A DNA stretch of 64,000 bases from Halomonas sp. SpR8. Lineage in GTDB: Bacteria; Pseudomonadota; Gammaproteobacteria; Pseudomonadales; Halomonadaceae. The stretch is taken from assembly GCF_031010195.1 (NCBI RefSeq), contig NZ_JAUAMC010000002.1, positions 620,001 through 684,000 on the forward strand. The letters are read 5' to 3'. The notes under the pieces were generated by a model. The model was given only the letters and a program-made list of their open reading frames with translations. It had not been told where the DNA came from and searched no databases. Shown piece after piece: positions 18,150-29,070 of this stretch; position 1 is the first letter of the stretch; each line of letters opens with the position of its first letter. The position numbers and the translations under genes were made by a program.

Positions 18150-18896
18150 TTAGCCCATAAACTGGCCACCGTTAATATCGATGTTCGCACCGGTAATAAA
18201 CCCTGACTCTTTATCGGCCAAGAAAGCGACCAATCGGCCAATCTCCTCTGGCGTGCCATAGCGCTTCACCGGAATCGTTTCTCGGATTGCTTCGCGCACT
18301 TTTTCGGGAATATTCATGATCATGTCGGTAGCAATATAGCCAGGCGATACGGTATTAACGGTAATTCCCTTGGTCGCTGTTTCCTGCGCCAGCGACATTG
18401 TCAGCCCGTGCATCCCGGCTTTAGCGGCCGCATAGTTGACCTGGCCAAACTGGCCTTTGCGCCCATTGATTGATGAAATATTAATAATCCGCCCATAGCC
18501 ACTTTCGAGCATCATCTCGATCACGCTACGGCAGGTGTTAAAAACGCTGTTGAGGTTAGTATCAAGTACTTCGTACCACTGCTCGTAAGACATTTTCTTC
18601 ATGGTGCCGTCACGGGTGATACCGGCACAGTTCACTAGCACACTAATAGGGCCATGCTTTTCATGAATTTCGCGGGCTCCCTCCAGGCAGGCGTTGTGGT
18701 CGGCAAGATCGACTCCTGACAATTCGATATTGTTATAGCCGTCGGCATGCTGCGCTTCCAGCCAGGTTTTGGCCTTGTCGGGGTTACGGTAACCCGCCAC
18801 GACCAGATAACCCGCATCTGCCAACGAACGACAAATTGCCGTACCGATACCACCAGTTCCACCAGTTACCCAGGCGACGGGGGCTTGATTGGCCAT
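18150..18896 (-). CDS. phaB: Acetoacetyl-CoA reductase PhaB
   Basis: NADPH-dependent short-chain dehydrogenase of 248 residues that makes (R)-3-hydroxybutyryl-CoA for polyhydroxybutyrate. Visible are the TGGTGGIGTAI nucleotide-binding motif (about residues 11-21), NCAG, the catalytic Ser of NISSINGRKGQFGQ and YAAAK. The C-terminal FITGANIDINGGQFMG matches PhaB rather than FabG. It is a single gene here, with no phaA or phaC beside it. The family is certain. The choice of PhaB over FabG rests on the NGRKGQFGQVNY segment. Confidence 0.9.
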   Translation of the reverse strand: MANQAPVAWVTGGTGGIGTAICRSLADAGYLVVAGYRNPDKAKTWLEAQHADGYNNIELSGVDLADHNACLEGAREIHEKHGPISVLVNCAGITRDGTMKKMSYEQWYEVLDTNLNSVFNTCRSVIEMMLESGYGRIINISSINGRKGQFGQVNYAAAKAGMHGLTMSLAQETATKGITVNTVSPGYIATDMIMNIPEKVREAIRETIPVKRYGTPEEIGRLVAFLADKESGFITGANIDINGGQFMG

Positions 18897-19125
18897 TGAC
18901 TACCTCCCTGATATGACAAATGGCTTGGATCTTAAAGCACGCACATTGCGCCGCAAGCCACTGTGAATAAGCGCGATTGCGCTTGAACTACCCTAATGCA
19001 TTATTTGCTTGAGCAATGCACCAGCGTAAGCTTTTTATTGTGACTACTTGCAGCATAGCTGCACTCTCTTCATGTTGCAGCAGGATCCATCTAACCGCTA
19101 TAAGCCGAACGTGTTAATCGCCCTA

Positions 19126-19153
19126 TTGACTTCACGTAAAACATCTGTAGAAT
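19126..19153 (+). promoter_or_regulatory. Promoter of the initiator tRNA gene
   Basis: TTGACT (19126-19131) and TAGAAT (19148-19153) are separated by 16 bp, with a TG just before the -10. The -10 ends 14 bp before the tRNA. This is the clearest sigma-70 promoter in the window. Confidence 0.75.
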
Positions 19154-19167
19154 ACGCCACACGTTGA

Positions 19168-19244
<77 letters not shown>

Positions 19245-19252
19245 ATATTTTG

Positions 19253-19289
19253 AAAGGCAGATCAGTAATTTACTGATCTGCCTTTTTTT
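19253..19289 (+). terminator. Intrinsic terminator of tRNA-fMet
   Basis: Long perfect hairpin AGGCAGATCAGTAA/TTACTGATCTGCCT followed by a run of seven T. It lies nine bases after the CCA end. Confidence 0.95.
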
Positions 19290-19475
19290 GTTTGTTGGCT
19301 CATCTCATGTGGCACATACGTGCCACATTTGCCTACTTCTTTCCTTCAGTAATTTCCTAGGATCTCCAAGCGACTTTCTCCCTCACAATCCTCAAAAATT
19401 TTGCATAGCTTTTTTAGATGCATCCCATTCAGTTCGCTGGGCAGTTAACAATCTGGTTTACGGGTACGCCATCGC

Positions 19476-20858
19476 TTAACACTCAATAGCATTGACGGCT
19501 AAACCACCTTTGGATGTTTCTTTGTACTTATCCAGCATGTCTCTGCCTGTATCGCGCATGGTGCGTATCACCTTATCTAACGATATAAAGTGAGTGCCAT
19601 CGCCCCGCAATGCCATCTGAGCGGCGTTGATCGCCTTTACCGTTGCAATGGCGTTGCGCTCGATACAGGGGACTTGAACCAGGCCGCCAACGGGGTCGCA
19701 GGTTAATCCTAAATTGTGCTCCAGGCCGATTTCCGCCGCATGCTCAACTTGTTCGGGCGTTCCCCCCATCACATCCGCCAGACCGGCCGCTGCCATGGCA
19801 CACGCCGAGCCGACTTCGCCTTGACAGCCCACTTCAGCACCGGAAATCGAGGCATTTTTCTTGCACAGAATGCCGATGGCGCCTGCCGCCAGCAAAAAAT
19901 CCACCACGTTCTTCTCACAGGCGTTGGGCTGAAATTTCATGTAGTAGTGCAAAACAGCAGGAATAATGCCAGCGGCGCCGTTAGTTGGCGCCGTCACCAT
20001 ACGCCCGCCTGCGGCGTTTTCCTCATTAACAGCGAGGGCAAAGATATTCACCCACTCCATTGCTGAAAACGTCGTGGCGATCAGGCAGTCGTTCTGCTCA
20101 GCCGCTTGAAGACGCTGATGAAGCAGCTTAGCTCTGCGTTTTACCTGCAGCCCACCAGGCAATATCCCTTCATGGGATAACCCATTGTCAATGCACTCAC
20201 ACATGACTTGCCAGATACGCCAAAGCTCGTTTCTGACCTCTTCCTCGGATCGCCAGACTTTCTCATTTTCCAGCATCAGCCGGCTGACACTCAGTTGCTC
20301 TTTTTTGCATAGCGCCAAAAGCTCCCCAGCGGTATCGAAATTGTAAGGGATGGTCGCCCCTCCCAAATCATCTAGCGGCATATCCACCTGCGCTTGCTCG
20401 ACAACGAAACCGCCACCCACCGAGTAGTAGGTATTTTCATACGCCAAGTCACCTTGGAGAGTAAAAGCAGCCAGCCTCATGGCATTGGGGTGGTGAGGCA
20501 AGCTCTCTTCATGAAAATAGAGATCACGATTCCAATTGAAAATCACCTCCTTTTGTCGGTCCAGTTTTAATAACTGGTTCTCTTTGAGCATTTTGATGGC
20601 TGGCTCAATAATCTTGGGATCAATCGTATCGGGACGCTCGCCCATCAGTCCCATAATAATCGCGTGATCGGTGGCATGCCCGATACCCGTCGCGGATAGA
20701 GAACCATAAAGATGGACTTCAATATGCGCTACATCACTGAGCAAGCCGTTTTCGCGTAGCGCGGTTACATACTTAAAAGCCGCCTGCATGGGCCCGACGG
20801 TATGCGAACTGGAGGGACCTACTCCAATCTTAAAAAGGTCGAAGACACTGATAGGCAT
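19476..20858 (-). CDS. sdaA: L-serine ammonia-lyase (serine dehydratase)
   Basis: Single-chain iron-sulfur L-serine dehydratase of 460 residues converting serine to pyruvate and ammonia. The N-terminus [21 protein letters not shown] is the family signature. The cluster cysteines lie in [22 protein letters not shown] and [12 protein letters not shown]. It is downstream of purU, soxGADB and glyA on the same strand, so it is the exit of betaine-derived serine into central metabolism. A 240-bp gap to purU, without an obvious hairpin, suggests it may also have its own promoter. Confidence 0.95.
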   Translation of the reverse strand: MPISVFDLFKIGVGPSSSHTVGPMQAAFKYVTALRENGLLSDVAHIEVHLYGSLSATGIGHATDHAIIMGLMGERPDTIDPKIIEPAIKMLKENQLLKLDRQKEVIFNWNRDLYFHEESLPHHPNAMRLAAFTLQGDLAYENTYYSVGGGFVVEQAQVDMPLDDLGGATIPYNFDTAGELLALCKKEQLSVSRLMLENEKVWRSEEEVRNELWRIWQVMCECIDNGLSHEGILPGGLQVKRRAKLLHQRLQAAEQNDCLIATTFSAMEWVNIFALAVNEENAAGGRMVTAPTNGAAGIIPAVLHYYMKFQPNACEKNVVDFLLAAGAIGILCKKNASISGAEVGCQGEVGSACAMAAAGLADVMGGTPEQVEHAAEIGLEHNLGLTCDPVGGLVQVPCIERNAIATVKAINAAQMALRGDGTHFISLDKVIRTMRDTGRDMLDKYKETSKGGLAVNAIEC

Positions 20859-21097
20859 CGGAGCACCTTTAAACGTGTAAATAGGGGAGATCAGGCACTG
20901 CCTGGGAGATTTAATAATTTATAGATTTATTAAACTAACGTTAGTGACGGTTTGAGAAGCATCTTACTTGTTGTAAAACAGTATATTTAGCAGCGTTTCG
21001 AAAAGGATTACTTAGCGCTGACAGTCAACTTTCGCGAAAAAGTAACCCGATTATAAAAAAGTGCTGGTACTCCAATTTCTCTTCATGAAGCTTCAGA

Positions 21098-21964
21098 TCA
21101 ATTCCCGAACACTACCGTGCGTCCCGAATAAAAGAATACGCGGCGTTCTAGGTGATAGCTAATCGCTCTCGCCAAGGTTAGGCATTCAATATCGCGCCCC
21201 TTGGCTACCAGATCCTCGGGGTAATGAGTATGGTCCACGGGCTCGACCCCTTGCGCAATAATCGGCCCTTCATCAAGGTCATTATTAATATAATGCGCCG
21301 TTGCGCCGACAAGCTTGACCCCTTTCTCATACGCCTGATGATAAGGTTTAGCGCCTTTAAAACCAGGTAGCAGCGAGTGATGGATATTGATGGCCCGCCC
21401 TGCCAACAGCTCACACATGGAGGGTGAAAGCACCTGCATGTACCTGGCCAGCACCACTAATTCAGCATCGGTTTCCGCAATGATGTCGCGAACCTGGGCT
21501 TCCTGCTGCAATTTCGTCTCGGGGCTGATCGGCAGATAGTGATAAGGCAGACCGTGCCATGTCGCCAACGGCTCCAGATCAGGATGGTTGGAAATAACCG
21601 CTTTGATATCAAGGGCCAACTGACCGGTACGATAGCGATAGAGAAGATCATTCAAGCAGTGATCGGCTTTCGAGACCAGAATCACGGTTCCCGTGCGTTT
21701 TCCTGGGGGCGTCAGCTCAAACTGCATGCCAAACTCATTGGCCCGTGCTGCAAAGTCAGCGTGAAAACTTTCTTCTTCAAATGCATCAAGTTCCGGACGG
21801 AACTCGGCGCGAATGAAAAAACGTCCGCCGAGCCGGTCATCGAAAGAGTTGAGCTCGGTGATATAGCACTGCTGCTCTTTCAAGAAGCGCGTGACGACGT
21901 CCACCGTTCCCAAACGACTCGGGCATTGGGCGGCAAGAATCCAGGTATCACTCATTCGGCTCAT
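21098..21964 (-). CDS. purU: Formyltetrahydrofolate deformylase
   Basis: Hydrolyses 10-formyl-THF to formate and THF, recycling folate loaded by sarcosine demethylation. An N-terminal ACT domain (WILAAQCPSRLGTVDVVTRF) is followed by a formyltransferase-like catalytic domain with the active-site region INIHHSLLPGFKGAKPYHQAYE. The 288-residue length is normal. Two start codons lie close together, 21964 and 21955. It follows soxG at 75 bp, as purU follows soxG in the Pseudomonas sarcosine operon. The formate it makes can be used by the formate dehydrogenase at 32-36.5 kb. Confidence 0.94.
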   Translation of the reverse strand: MSRMSDTWILAAQCPSRLGTVDVVTRFLKEQQCYITELNSFDDRLGGRFFIRAEFRPELDAFEEESFHADFAARANEFGMQFELTPPGKRTGTVILVSKADHCLNDLLYRYRTGQLALDIKAVISNHPDLEPLATWHGLPYHYLPISPETKLQQEAQVRDIIAETDAELVVLARYMQVLSPSMCELLAGRAINIHHSLLPGFKGAKPYHQAYEKGVKLVGATAHYINNDLDEGPIIAQGVEPVDHTHYPEDLVAKGRDIECLTLARAISYHLERRVFFYSGRTVVFGN

Positions 21965-22039
21965 AGTGAAAGTATCTCTATTAGCAGCAGATCGTAGCGG
22001 AAGATAATAGCGGCCGAAACAACGTTTCGGCCTGCCAGC

Positions 22040-22675
22040 TTATTGTTCTACGTTAATGTCATACTCTGTCGCTGCATTCAGTAACCAGCGATAGCAGTAG
22101 TCGGCAAAACTACGCCGTATCACTAGCTCCCAGCGGTCTTCGCTGGGGCGGCGAATGATGGCGGTTGCCTTGGCGAAGACGGTCGTGACGCCCTTACCCA
22201 CTGGAAAATTACTGGGATGCACGTCGTAGATGACCGTTTTCATCAACAGCTCTTGCGCCGCTTCACCGGAAAGCTCTAGCAGTGTCTGGCCGCCGCTCAC
22301 ATCGCTGATCGCGAAATGAGCGCTGCCCAAATAGTCACGTAGCTTCGTCTCCAGCGGAAACTCCTCGCCACCGGGCACAATCACCAGCCACTCGTCCGGA
22401 GACAGCCATTGAATGGAGCGTTCGCCGCTGGCATCCTGCACAAGCGCCTGAGGCTTGCCAGGTAAGCTGATCCCAAGCACGTCGCGCACCGCCTCGTCGA
22501 GGACGATGGCCCCGCCACGAAGGACTAGATGCCCAAGCATCGCCCGCTCGCGCAGTTGAAGCCGGCTTGCACTGCCGGCCCGCGGAGCACCGCTATGACG
22601 ATAGCTATAGGCTAACGGTGACTCTACTGGGATAGCGGTATCGGTACGGGTATCGAAGGTGGCCGCGTTAGACAT
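22040..22675 (-). CDS. soxG: Sarcosine oxidase gamma subunit
   Basis: Small subunit of heterotetrameric sarcosine oxidase, 211 residues from the ATG at 22675 (MSNAATFDTRTD). It resembles a reduced folate-binding T-protein fold: SIQWLSPDEWLVIVPGGEE and GQTLLELSGEAAQELLMK are typical of SoxG. Its start overlaps the soxA stop by 8 bp. A longer frame from 22786 lies inside soxA and is rejected. Fourth in soxBDAG. Confidence 0.93.
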   Translation of the reverse strand: MSNAATFDTRTDTAIPVESPLAYSYRHSGAPRAGSASRLQLRERAMLGHLVLRGGAIVLDEAVRDVLGISLPGKPQALVQDASGERSIQWLSPDEWLVIVPGGEEFPLETKLRDYLGSAHFAISDVSGGQTLLELSGEAAQELLMKTVIYDVHPSNFPVGKGVTTVFAKATAIIRRPSEDRWELVIRRSFADYCYRWLLNAATEYDINVEQ

Positions 22676-25600
22676 TTTGGCGCTCTCCCTTGGGGTCGTA
22701 GAAAATGGTGCTGACGATTTCGGCTTCATGGGTCTGGCCGTCTGCCATCGGCAGATAGACCGTTTCGCCCATTTTCTTGTGCCCACCTTTCACCACTGCT
22801 AAGGCAAACCCAGAATCCAGAATCGGGCTGTAGTAGCTGGATGTAACATGCCCCACCATGGGCATGGGGATCGCATGCTTGGGATCAAACACAATCTGGG
22901 CACCCTCTTCGAGCACCACTTTCGGATCCTTGGGCCTTAGCCCTACCAACTGCTTACGGTTCTCACGCTTGGTGTCACTGCGCGTCAGGGCCCGCTTGCC
23001 AATCCATGAATAAGGCTTGTCGTAGCCGACACACCACTGCATACCCAGGTCTTCCGGGGTGACAGAGCCGTCGGTTTCCTGTCCCACGATGATGAAGCCC
23101 TTTTCAGCCCGCAGGACGTGCATGGTTTCGGTGCCATAGGGCGTCAAGCCATACTTTTCGCCATGCTTGAACAGGGTCTGCCATACGTGCATGGCATAGT
23201 TGGCTTGCACGTTGATCTCGAAGGTCAGCTCGCCGGTAAAGGAGATGCGGTAGACACGTGCAGGCACACCCGCGACCTTGCCTGACCGCCAATCCATAAA
23301 CTTAAAGCTATCGCGGTCGAGATCAATATCGGAAATCTCGGCGAGTAACTTGCGCGCTTCTGGCCCGGTGATAGTCATGGTGGCCCAATGGTCGGTCACC
23401 GATGAGAAATAGACATCCAGTTCCGGCCATTCGGTCTGATGCCACAACTCCAGCCACTCTAGGATCGCCGCAGCGCCGCCGGTGGTAGTGGTCATCAGGA
23501 AGTGGTTTTCGGCAAGACAGCTGGTCACACCGTCGTCGGTGACCATACCGTCATCTTTGCACATCAGGCCGTAACGGCACTTGCCGACTGCCAGTTTTTC
23601 CCACTTGTTGGTGTAAATCCGCGCCAGGAACTCGCGCGCGTCAGGCCCCTGGATATCGATCTTGCCAAGCGTCGAGGCATCGAGAATGCCCACCTTCTCA
23701 CGTACCGCCAGGCACTCGCGAGCAACCGCCTCGTGCAGCGTCTCGATCTTGCCATTCACCTTCTGTGGATAGTACCAGGGGCGCTTCCATTGACCGACGT
23801 CCTCAAACTCGGCACCGCGTTCTACGTGCCACTGATGAAGCGCAGTATAGCGTTCGGGATCGAACAGATCACGACTATGGCGACCCACGATGGCTCCAAA
23901 GGTGACCGGGGTATAGTTGGGACGGAACACGGTAGTCCCTACCTCGGGAATGGAACGTCCCAGGCAGCGGGCCGCAATCGCCATACCGTTGATGTTGCCC
24001 AACTTACCCTGATCAGTACCAAAGCCCATCGCGGTGTAGCGCTTGATATGCTCGATGGACTCAAAGCCTTCACGGGTAGCCAGTTCGATACCCGCCGCGG
24101 TGACATCGTTTTGCAGGTCAACGAACTGTTTCGGTCCGCGCAGGGTAGGTTTTTCATGAGGCACTTGGAAAAGTGCCACTGCTGCCCCCTGCTGAAGCCG
24201 TTCGACGCTAGGCAGGTTAATCGCCTGTGCGGCATGCCCCGTGGCTGCCGACGCCTTAATGCCCGCTTCGACACCTTCGGCGAGTACGTCACCCAGCGCA
24301 TAGCTGCCGTTGGCACCACCACACGCCTGCACGCCTTTCACTAGCCCTGGCACGAAGCCGATAATATCGTCACGCCATGTAGGCCGCGCACCGGTGTGGG
24401 AGGCCAAGTGGATTACCGGGCTATAGCCCCCAGAGCTTGCGATAGTGTCGCAGGCTAATTCTTGAATTGAGCCGCTCAACTGGAAAGCGTCAATATCGAT
24501 TTTGGCGACCCGTGCAGCGGTGACCCGATTGCTGCCCTTCGCCTCGATGACGGCGCTGCCAGTAATAATGTTGATGCCCTGGGCGCGGGCGGCATCTACC
24601 CAGTCTCCAGCAGGTGCCTCGCGAGCATCAACGATGGCGACGACCTTGCAGCCAGCCTCTTTCCAATCCAGAGCAGCGCGATAGCCATAATCGTTGCTGG
24701 TGGAGAGCACCAGTTGACGCCCCGGTGCCACACCATAGCGACGGATATAGGTCGATACGGCGCCAGCCACTAGATTGCCCGGCACATCATTGCCGCCATA
24801 GACCAGCGGCCGCTCATGGGCACCCGTAGCCAGAATCACCTGACCAGCGCGCACTCGGTGCAGGCGGGCACGGACTTCGCGGTGGCCATTGACAACCGGC
24901 GCCGTATCGCCCAAGTGCTCGGTGCGCCGCTCATGCAGGGTAACGAAATTATGATCGTGGTAGCCGTTGGCCGTGGTGCGCGGCAACAGCGTGACATTCT
25001 CGCAACCCGCTAACTCCTCAAGCACTTGAGCCACCCACTGCTCGGCTGGCTTGCCGTCCAGGGTTTCGCGACTAGCCAGCAGCGAGCCGCCCATTTCTTC
25101 CTGTTCATCGGCCACAATCACCCGAGCGCCGCTGCGTGCAGCGGCTAGTGCCGCCGCTAGGCCCGCGGCGCCTGCGCCGACGACTAGCACATCGCAGTGC
25201 TGATTGAAGTGATCATAGCTGTCCGGATCGGCTTCCATGGGGCTGCGCCCCAACCCTGCCGCCTTACGAATGTATTTCTCGTAGGTCAGCCACATTGAGG
25301 CTGGCGCCATAAAGGTCTTGTAATAGAACCCCGGGGGCATGAACTGCCCGCCCAGCTTGCCAAACAGCCCCATCAGATCGCGCTGTACATTAGGCCAACC
25401 ATTGGTGCTAGAGGCGGTTAAGCCATTAAACAACGCCTGCTGAGTAGCACGTACGTTAGGTACTTGCGCCGCCTCGGTGCTGCCTAGCTGCACGATGGCA
25501 TTGGGCTCTTCAGCACCGGCGGCAACGATGCCTCTGGGGCGTGAATATTTAAAGCTGCGGTTGACGATATCCACGCCGTTAGCCAGTAGCGCCGAGGCCA

Positions 25601-25718
25601 GCGTATCCCCTGGATGCCCCTGGTAGCTCTGACCGTTAAACGTAAAGCTCAACGTGCGGGAGCGATCGATACGCCCGCCCGTGTTGAGGCGGAACATTTG
25701 TTGCTTGGACTGGCTCAT
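22668..25718 (-). CDS. soxA: Sarcosine oxidase alpha subunit
   Basis: A 1016-residue subunit that carries NAD and the tetrahydrofolate-binding domain, producing 5,10-methylene-THF from sarcosine's methyl group. An N-terminal 2Fe-2S-like fold (about 1-110; GDTLASALLANGVDIVNRSFKYSRPRG is split by chain context) is followed by a dinucleotide fold with VVGAGAAGLAAALAAARSGA. The C-terminal half is a GcvT-like aminomethyltransferase domain (YGLMCKDDGMVTDDGVTSCL; GTETMHVLRAEKGFIIVGQE). Its start overlaps soxD by 4 bp. Confidence 0.95.
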   Translation of the reverse strand: MSQSKQQMFRLNTGGRIDRSRTLSFTFNGQSYQGHPGDTLASALLANGVDIVNRSFKYSRPRGIVAAGAEEPNAIVQLGSTEAAQVPNVRATQQALFNGLTASSTNGWPNVQRDLMGLFGKLGGQFMPPGFYYKTFMAPASMWLTYEKYIRKAAGLGRSPMEADPDSYDHFNQHCDVLVVGAGAAGLAAALAAARSGARVIVADEQEEMGGSLLASRETLDGKPAEQWVAQVLEELAGCENVTLLPRTTANGYHDHNFVTLHERRTEHLGDTAPVVNGHREVRARLHRVRAGQVILATGAHERPLVYGGNDVPGNLVAGAVSTYIRRYGVAPGRQLVLSTSNDYGYRAALDWKEAGCKVVAIVDAREAPAGDWVDAARAQGINIITGSAVIEAKGSNRVTAARVAKIDIDAFQLSGSIQELACDTIASSGGYSPVIHLASHTGARPTWRDDIIGFVPGLVKGVQACGGANGSYALGDVLAEGVEAGIKASAATGHAAQAINLPSVERLQQGAAVALFQVPHEKPTLRGPKQFVDLQNDVTAAGIELATREGFESIEHIKRYTAMGFGTDQGKLGNINGMAIAARCLGRSIPEVGTTVFRPNYTPVTFGAIVGRHSRDLFDPERYTALHQWHVERGAEFEDVGQWKRPWYYPQKVNGKIETLHEAVARECLAVREKVGILDASTLGKIDIQGPDAREFLARIYTNKWEKLAVGKCRYGLMCKDDGMVTDDGVTSCLAENHFLMTTTTGGAAAILEWLELWHQTEWPELDVYFSSVTDHWATMTITGPEARKLLAEISDIDLDRDSFKFMDWRSGKVAGVPARVYRISFTGELTFEINVQANYAMHVWQTLFKHGEKYGLTPYGTETMHVLRAEKGFIIVGQETDGSVTPEDLGMQWCVGYDKPYSWIGKRALTRSDTKRENRKQLVGLRPKDPKVVLEEGAQIVFDPKHAIPMPMVGHVTSSYYSPILDSGFALAVVKGGHKKMGETVYLPMADGQTHEAEIVSTIFYDPKGERQNV

Positions 25719-26056
25719 GCCCGCACTCCTTCTTGTTGGCTTACCACAGCAGCCTCGCGGGGAGCGCTCTGGCTATCGGCGGTAATTGACGGCTGCTCGC
25801 CCATCTTGTAAGTCTCGAGAATTTCGTAGCTCACGGTGTGGCGCGTCATGTTAAAAAACTTGCGGCAGCCCACCGCATGCACCCACATTTCATGGTGAAC
25901 GCCACGGGGGTTGTCGCGGAAAAACAGGTAATTACCCCACTCTTCGTCACTACACGCTTCAGGCTCTTTAGGCCGCTCGATATGCGCTTGACCCTTGGGA
26001 TGAAACTCCTCTTCCTCACGGTGTTCGCCGCAGTAAGGGCAGTAGATATAGAACAT
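25715..26056 (-). CDS. soxD: Sarcosine oxidase delta subunit
   Basis: A 113-residue zinc-binding subunit. The four expected zinc ligands are visible: CPYC near the N-terminus (Cys6, Cys9) and HAVGC in the middle. The family-typical WGNYLFFRDNPRG and R-x-T-x-x-V are also present. A C-terminal extension of about 20 residues beyond TYKMGE is rich in Ser/Ala/Gln and unlikely to be structured. It lies between soxB (24 bp) and soxA (4-bp overlap). Confidence 0.94.
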   Translation of the reverse strand: MFYIYCPYCGEHREEEEFHPKGQAHIERPKEPEACSDEEWGNYLFFRDNPRGVHHEMWVHAVGCRKFFNMTRHTVSYEILETYKMGEQPSITADSQSAPREAAVVSQQEGVRA

Positions 26057-26079
26057 TTGATACTCCTCTCTTACAAACC

Positions 26080-27330
26080 CTAGTGGGCAACGCCGGCAGC
26101 GCCGTGCTCGTCAATCAGAGCACCGCTATGGAAGCGGAACATGGAGAACGGCTCGGCAATGGGGTGCATCTCACCCTTGGCAAGGCTAGCTGCAAACACA
26201 TGCCCCGACCCTGGGGTGGCTTTAAAGCCACCGGTACCCCAACCGCAGTTGAAGTAGAGCCCCTTCACCGGCGTCTTGGAGATAATCGGACAAGCATCCG
26301 GGCAGGTATCTACGATTCCGCCCCACTGACGGTTCATACGCACCCGAGAGAAGATCGGGAACAACTCGACGATCGCCTGGAGCGTGTGTTCAACGGTGGG
26401 ATAACTACCACGCTGGCCATAGCCGTTATAGCCGTCAATGCCCGCGCCGATGACCAGATCGCCCTTATCAGACTGGCTGACGTAGCCATGCACGTGATTC
26501 GACATCACGACGGTATCGAGAATTGGTTTGATAGGCTCGGAAACCAGGGCCTGCAGCGGATGGGACTCCAGCGGCAAATTAAAGCCGCCCATCTTAGCCA
26601 GCACGCTGGAATTACCGGCGGTCACGCAGCCCACCGTTTTAGCTTCGATATCACCACGGTTGGTGTGCACGCCGTAGATCTGGCCGTCACGAATCTTAAA
26701 GCCAGTGACTTCGGTCTGCTGCAGGATATCCACCCCGTGGGCATCGGCACCGCGGGCATAGCCCCAGGCTACCGCATCGTGGCGAGCCACCCCCGCACGC
26801 GGCTGCCAGGAGGCCCCCATCACCGGGTAGCGAGCACTCGCAGAGCAGTCCATGATCGGTACCAGCTCCTGCACACCCTTGGCATCCAGCACTTCACCGT
26901 CAATGCCGTTAAGGCGATTGGCGTTGACGCGGCGCTGGATATCGCGCATGTCCTGCAGGGTATGTCCCAGGTTAAGAACGCCGCGCTGGGAGAACATGAC
27001 GTTGTAGTTAAGATCCTGGGAAAGCCCTTCCCACAGCTTCATGGCATGTTCGTAAAGGGCGGCCGACTCGTCCCATAAGTAGTTAGAACGCACGATGGTG
27101 GTATTACGGGCAGTATTACCCCCGCCCAGCCAGCCTTTTTCAATCACCGCCACGTTCTTAACGCCGAACTCTTTCGCCAAGTAGTAGGCCGTGGCCAAGC
27201 CGTGGCCGCCACCACCGACGATGATCACATCGTACTGCTTCTTGGGTGTGGGGTTACGCCACTGGCGCTCCCAGTTCTCATGATGGCTCAGCGCGTGCTT
27301 GACCAGGCCGAAGCCGGAATAGCGTTGCAT
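26080..27330 (-). CDS. soxB: Sarcosine oxidase beta subunit
   Basis: Catalytic FAD subunit of 416 residues that oxidises sarcosine. The dinucleotide motif is [20 protein letters not shown] (residues about 35-54). A histidine in [19 protein letters not shown] occupies the position that carries the covalent FMN in the Corynebacterium enzyme. The C-terminal [14 protein letters not shown] flavin contact is present. First of the sox genes, 47 bp after glyA. Confidence 0.96.
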   Translation of the reverse strand: MQRYSGFGLVKHALSHHENWERQWRNPTPKKQYDVIIVGGGGHGLATAYYLAKEFGVKNVAVIEKGWLGGGNTARNTTIVRSNYLWDESAALYEHAMKLWEGLSQDLNYNVMFSQRGVLNLGHTLQDMRDIQRRVNANRLNGIDGEVLDAKGVQELVPIMDCSASARYPVMGASWQPRAGVARHDAVAWGYARGADAHGVDILQQTEVTGFKIRDGQIYGVHTNRGDIEAKTVGCVTAGNSSVLAKMGGFNLPLESHPLQALVSEPIKPILDTVVMSNHVHGYVSQSDKGDLVIGAGIDGYNGYGQRGSYPTVEHTLQAIVELFPIFSRVRMNRQWGGIVDTCPDACPIISKTPVKGLYFNCGWGTGGFKATPGSGHVFAASLAKGEMHPIAEPFSMFRFHSGALIDEHGAAGVAH

Positions 27331-27377
27331 AGTGGTCTCCTTAGTTCAGCCGCGCCGGGCCCTGCCGGCAAGCCGAT

Positions 27378-28691
27378 TCAAGCAATGGATTCGACGGCTT
27401 CAGCAGCGGACTCAGCGTAGACAGGGTGCTGGGCACACACATCGGTCACTTTGGCCTGCACCTCGGCCTCAATGGAAGCCGTGTCGTTGCCTGCGGCCAA
27501 GACGTCCAGAATGTCGCAGATCCAGCCAGCCAGCTCGCGGCACTCTTCAACATCAAAGCCGCGCGTGGTGACCGCGGGGGTACCAATACGCAGACCCGAG
27601 GTCACGAAGGGACTCTGGGGGTCGTTGGGCACCGTATTTTTATTGACCGTAATATGCGCGCGGCCTAGTGCGGCATCCGCATCTTTACCGGTAATGCCCT
27701 GGCGGATAAGCGACACCAGGAAGAGATGGTCGTCGGTACCGCCAGACACCACGTCGTAGTCGCGCTCCATAAACACCTTGGCCATGGCCTGAGCGTTATC
27801 AATCACCTGCTGCTGGTAGCGCACGAATTCCTGATTCATGGCTTCCTTAAACGCCACCGCCTTAGCGGCGATCACGTGCATTAACGGGCCACCCTGCTGG
27901 CCGGGGAAAACCGCGCCATTGAGCTTCTTATAGAGTGCTTCGTCGCCATGGGCGGAGAGAATCAAACCGCCGCGTGGGCCGCGCAGTGTTTTGTGGGTCG
28001 TCGTGGTCACCACATGAGCGTAGGGGAGCGGGCTTGGATAGAGGCCGGCAGCCACTAAGCCTGCAACGTGCGCCATATCGACCATTAACCAAGCGCCCAC
28101 TTCGTCGGCGATAGCGCGAAAACGCCGCCAGTCCACCACGCGAGAATAAGCAGAGAACCCCGCGATGATCATCTTCGGTTGGTGCTCGCGAGCCAGGCGC
28201 TCAACTTCTTCATAATCGATCTCGCCGGTTTCTGGCTTGAGGCCATACTGCACGGCATTGTAATGCTTGCCCGAAAAGTTGGGTGCAGCACCATGCGTTA
28301 AGTGGCCGCCGTGGGCCAGGCTCATACCCAACACGGTGTCGCCCGGTGATACCAGCGCCATAAACACAGCGGCATTGGCCTGGGCACCAGAGTGCGGCTG
28401 CACATTGGCATAATTGGCACTAAACAGGTGGCAGGCGCGCTCAATAGCCAAGGCTTCAACCTTGTCAACGAACTCGCACCCACCGTAGTAACGACGACCT
28501 GGATAGCCTTCTGCATACTTGTTGGTCAGCTGGGTACCTTGCGCTTCCATAACAAGCTTGCTGGTATAATTTTCGGAGGCGATTAATTCAATATGCGCTT
28601 CTTGGCGAACCGTTTCTTCAGCAATTGCTTCAGCAAGCAAACTGTCGTAACTGGCCAAACGTGCATTGGGGGAAAAATTATTGTGAAGCAT
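27378..28691 (-). CDS. glyA: Serine hydroxymethyltransferase
   Basis: PLP enzyme that joins glycine with 5,10-methylene-THF to form serine. Here it couples both products of sarcosine oxidase. The PLP lysine is in [17 protein letters not shown] (about residue 230), and the substrate region [16 protein letters not shown] is near the N-terminus. I take the ATG at 28691 (MLHNNFSPN, 437 residues) because GAGGAGG lies directly upstream. A GTG at 28712 would add seven residues. It leads the glyA-soxBDAG-purU operon and probably stands beside the general housekeeping copy found elsewhere in such genomes. Confidence 0.95.
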   Translation of the reverse strand: MLHNNFSPNARLASYDSLLAEAIAEETVRQEAHIELIASENYTSKLVMEAQGTQLTNKYAEGYPGRRYYGGCEFVDKVEALAIERACHLFSANYANVQPHSGAQANAAVFMALVSPGDTVLGMSLAHGGHLTHGAAPNFSGKHYNAVQYGLKPETGEIDYEEVERLAREHQPKMIIAGFSAYSRVVDWRRFRAIADEVGAWLMVDMAHVAGLVAAGLYPSPLPYAHVVTTTTHKTLRGPRGGLILSAHGDEALYKKLNGAVFPGQQGGPLMHVIAAKAVAFKEAMNQEFVRYQQQVIDNAQAMAKVFMERDYDVVSGGTDDHLFLVSLIRQGITGKDADAALGRAHITVNKNTVPNDPQSPFVTSGLRIGTPAVTTRGFDVEECRELAGWICDILDVLAAGNDTASIEAEVQAKVTDVCAQHPVYAESAAEAVESIA

Positions 28692-28831
28692 TACCGCCTC
28701 CTCATTAGTCACTTTTTTATTAAGTGCTGGACATACTCTTTAATGCTGATAAAACCAGGTCACTTTCAACCAAGGTCCCTATCAACGCGTTCTTACCGCG
28801 ATACTATCGTTGGTGTCCGGGCCCAAGATGC

Positions 28832-28871
28832 TTGCCGACGTCACCACTCGATGTATTTGCGACATCGGCAA
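28832..28871. promoter_or_regulatory. Dyad upstream of the glyA-soxBDAG operon
   Basis: Arms TTGCCGACGTC and GACATCGGCAA are inverted repeats with one mismatch, separated by 18 bp and centred about 160 bp upstream of the glyA start. The distance and size fit an AraC-family activator such as GbdR, encoded at the right end of the window. The assignment to GbdR is inference. Confidence 0.45.
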
Positions 28872-29070
28872 CATTTAGGCTAGTCGTTAGCAGGAGACGC
28901 CGAAAAAGCAGCATGAAAAGCTTCGTTGCAGCGAGCAAGGCCAATTGATAATTCATATTTATTAGCCGCTAAGCCTGCGTAAAACGGATGATTCTTTTTA
29001 TCAATAAAACCCAAACGCCCTTTACGGCAGTAGCCATAAAGGGCGCTCAACTCTATTGTTTAGAGATACA

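Noticed and set aside
20859..21097. Glycine riboswitch upstream of sdaA or glyA
   Set aside because: I looked for the conserved glycine-aptamer cores (GCCGAAGG and the CTCAGGCAAAAGGAC-type strand) and found neither upstream of sdaA nor of glyA.
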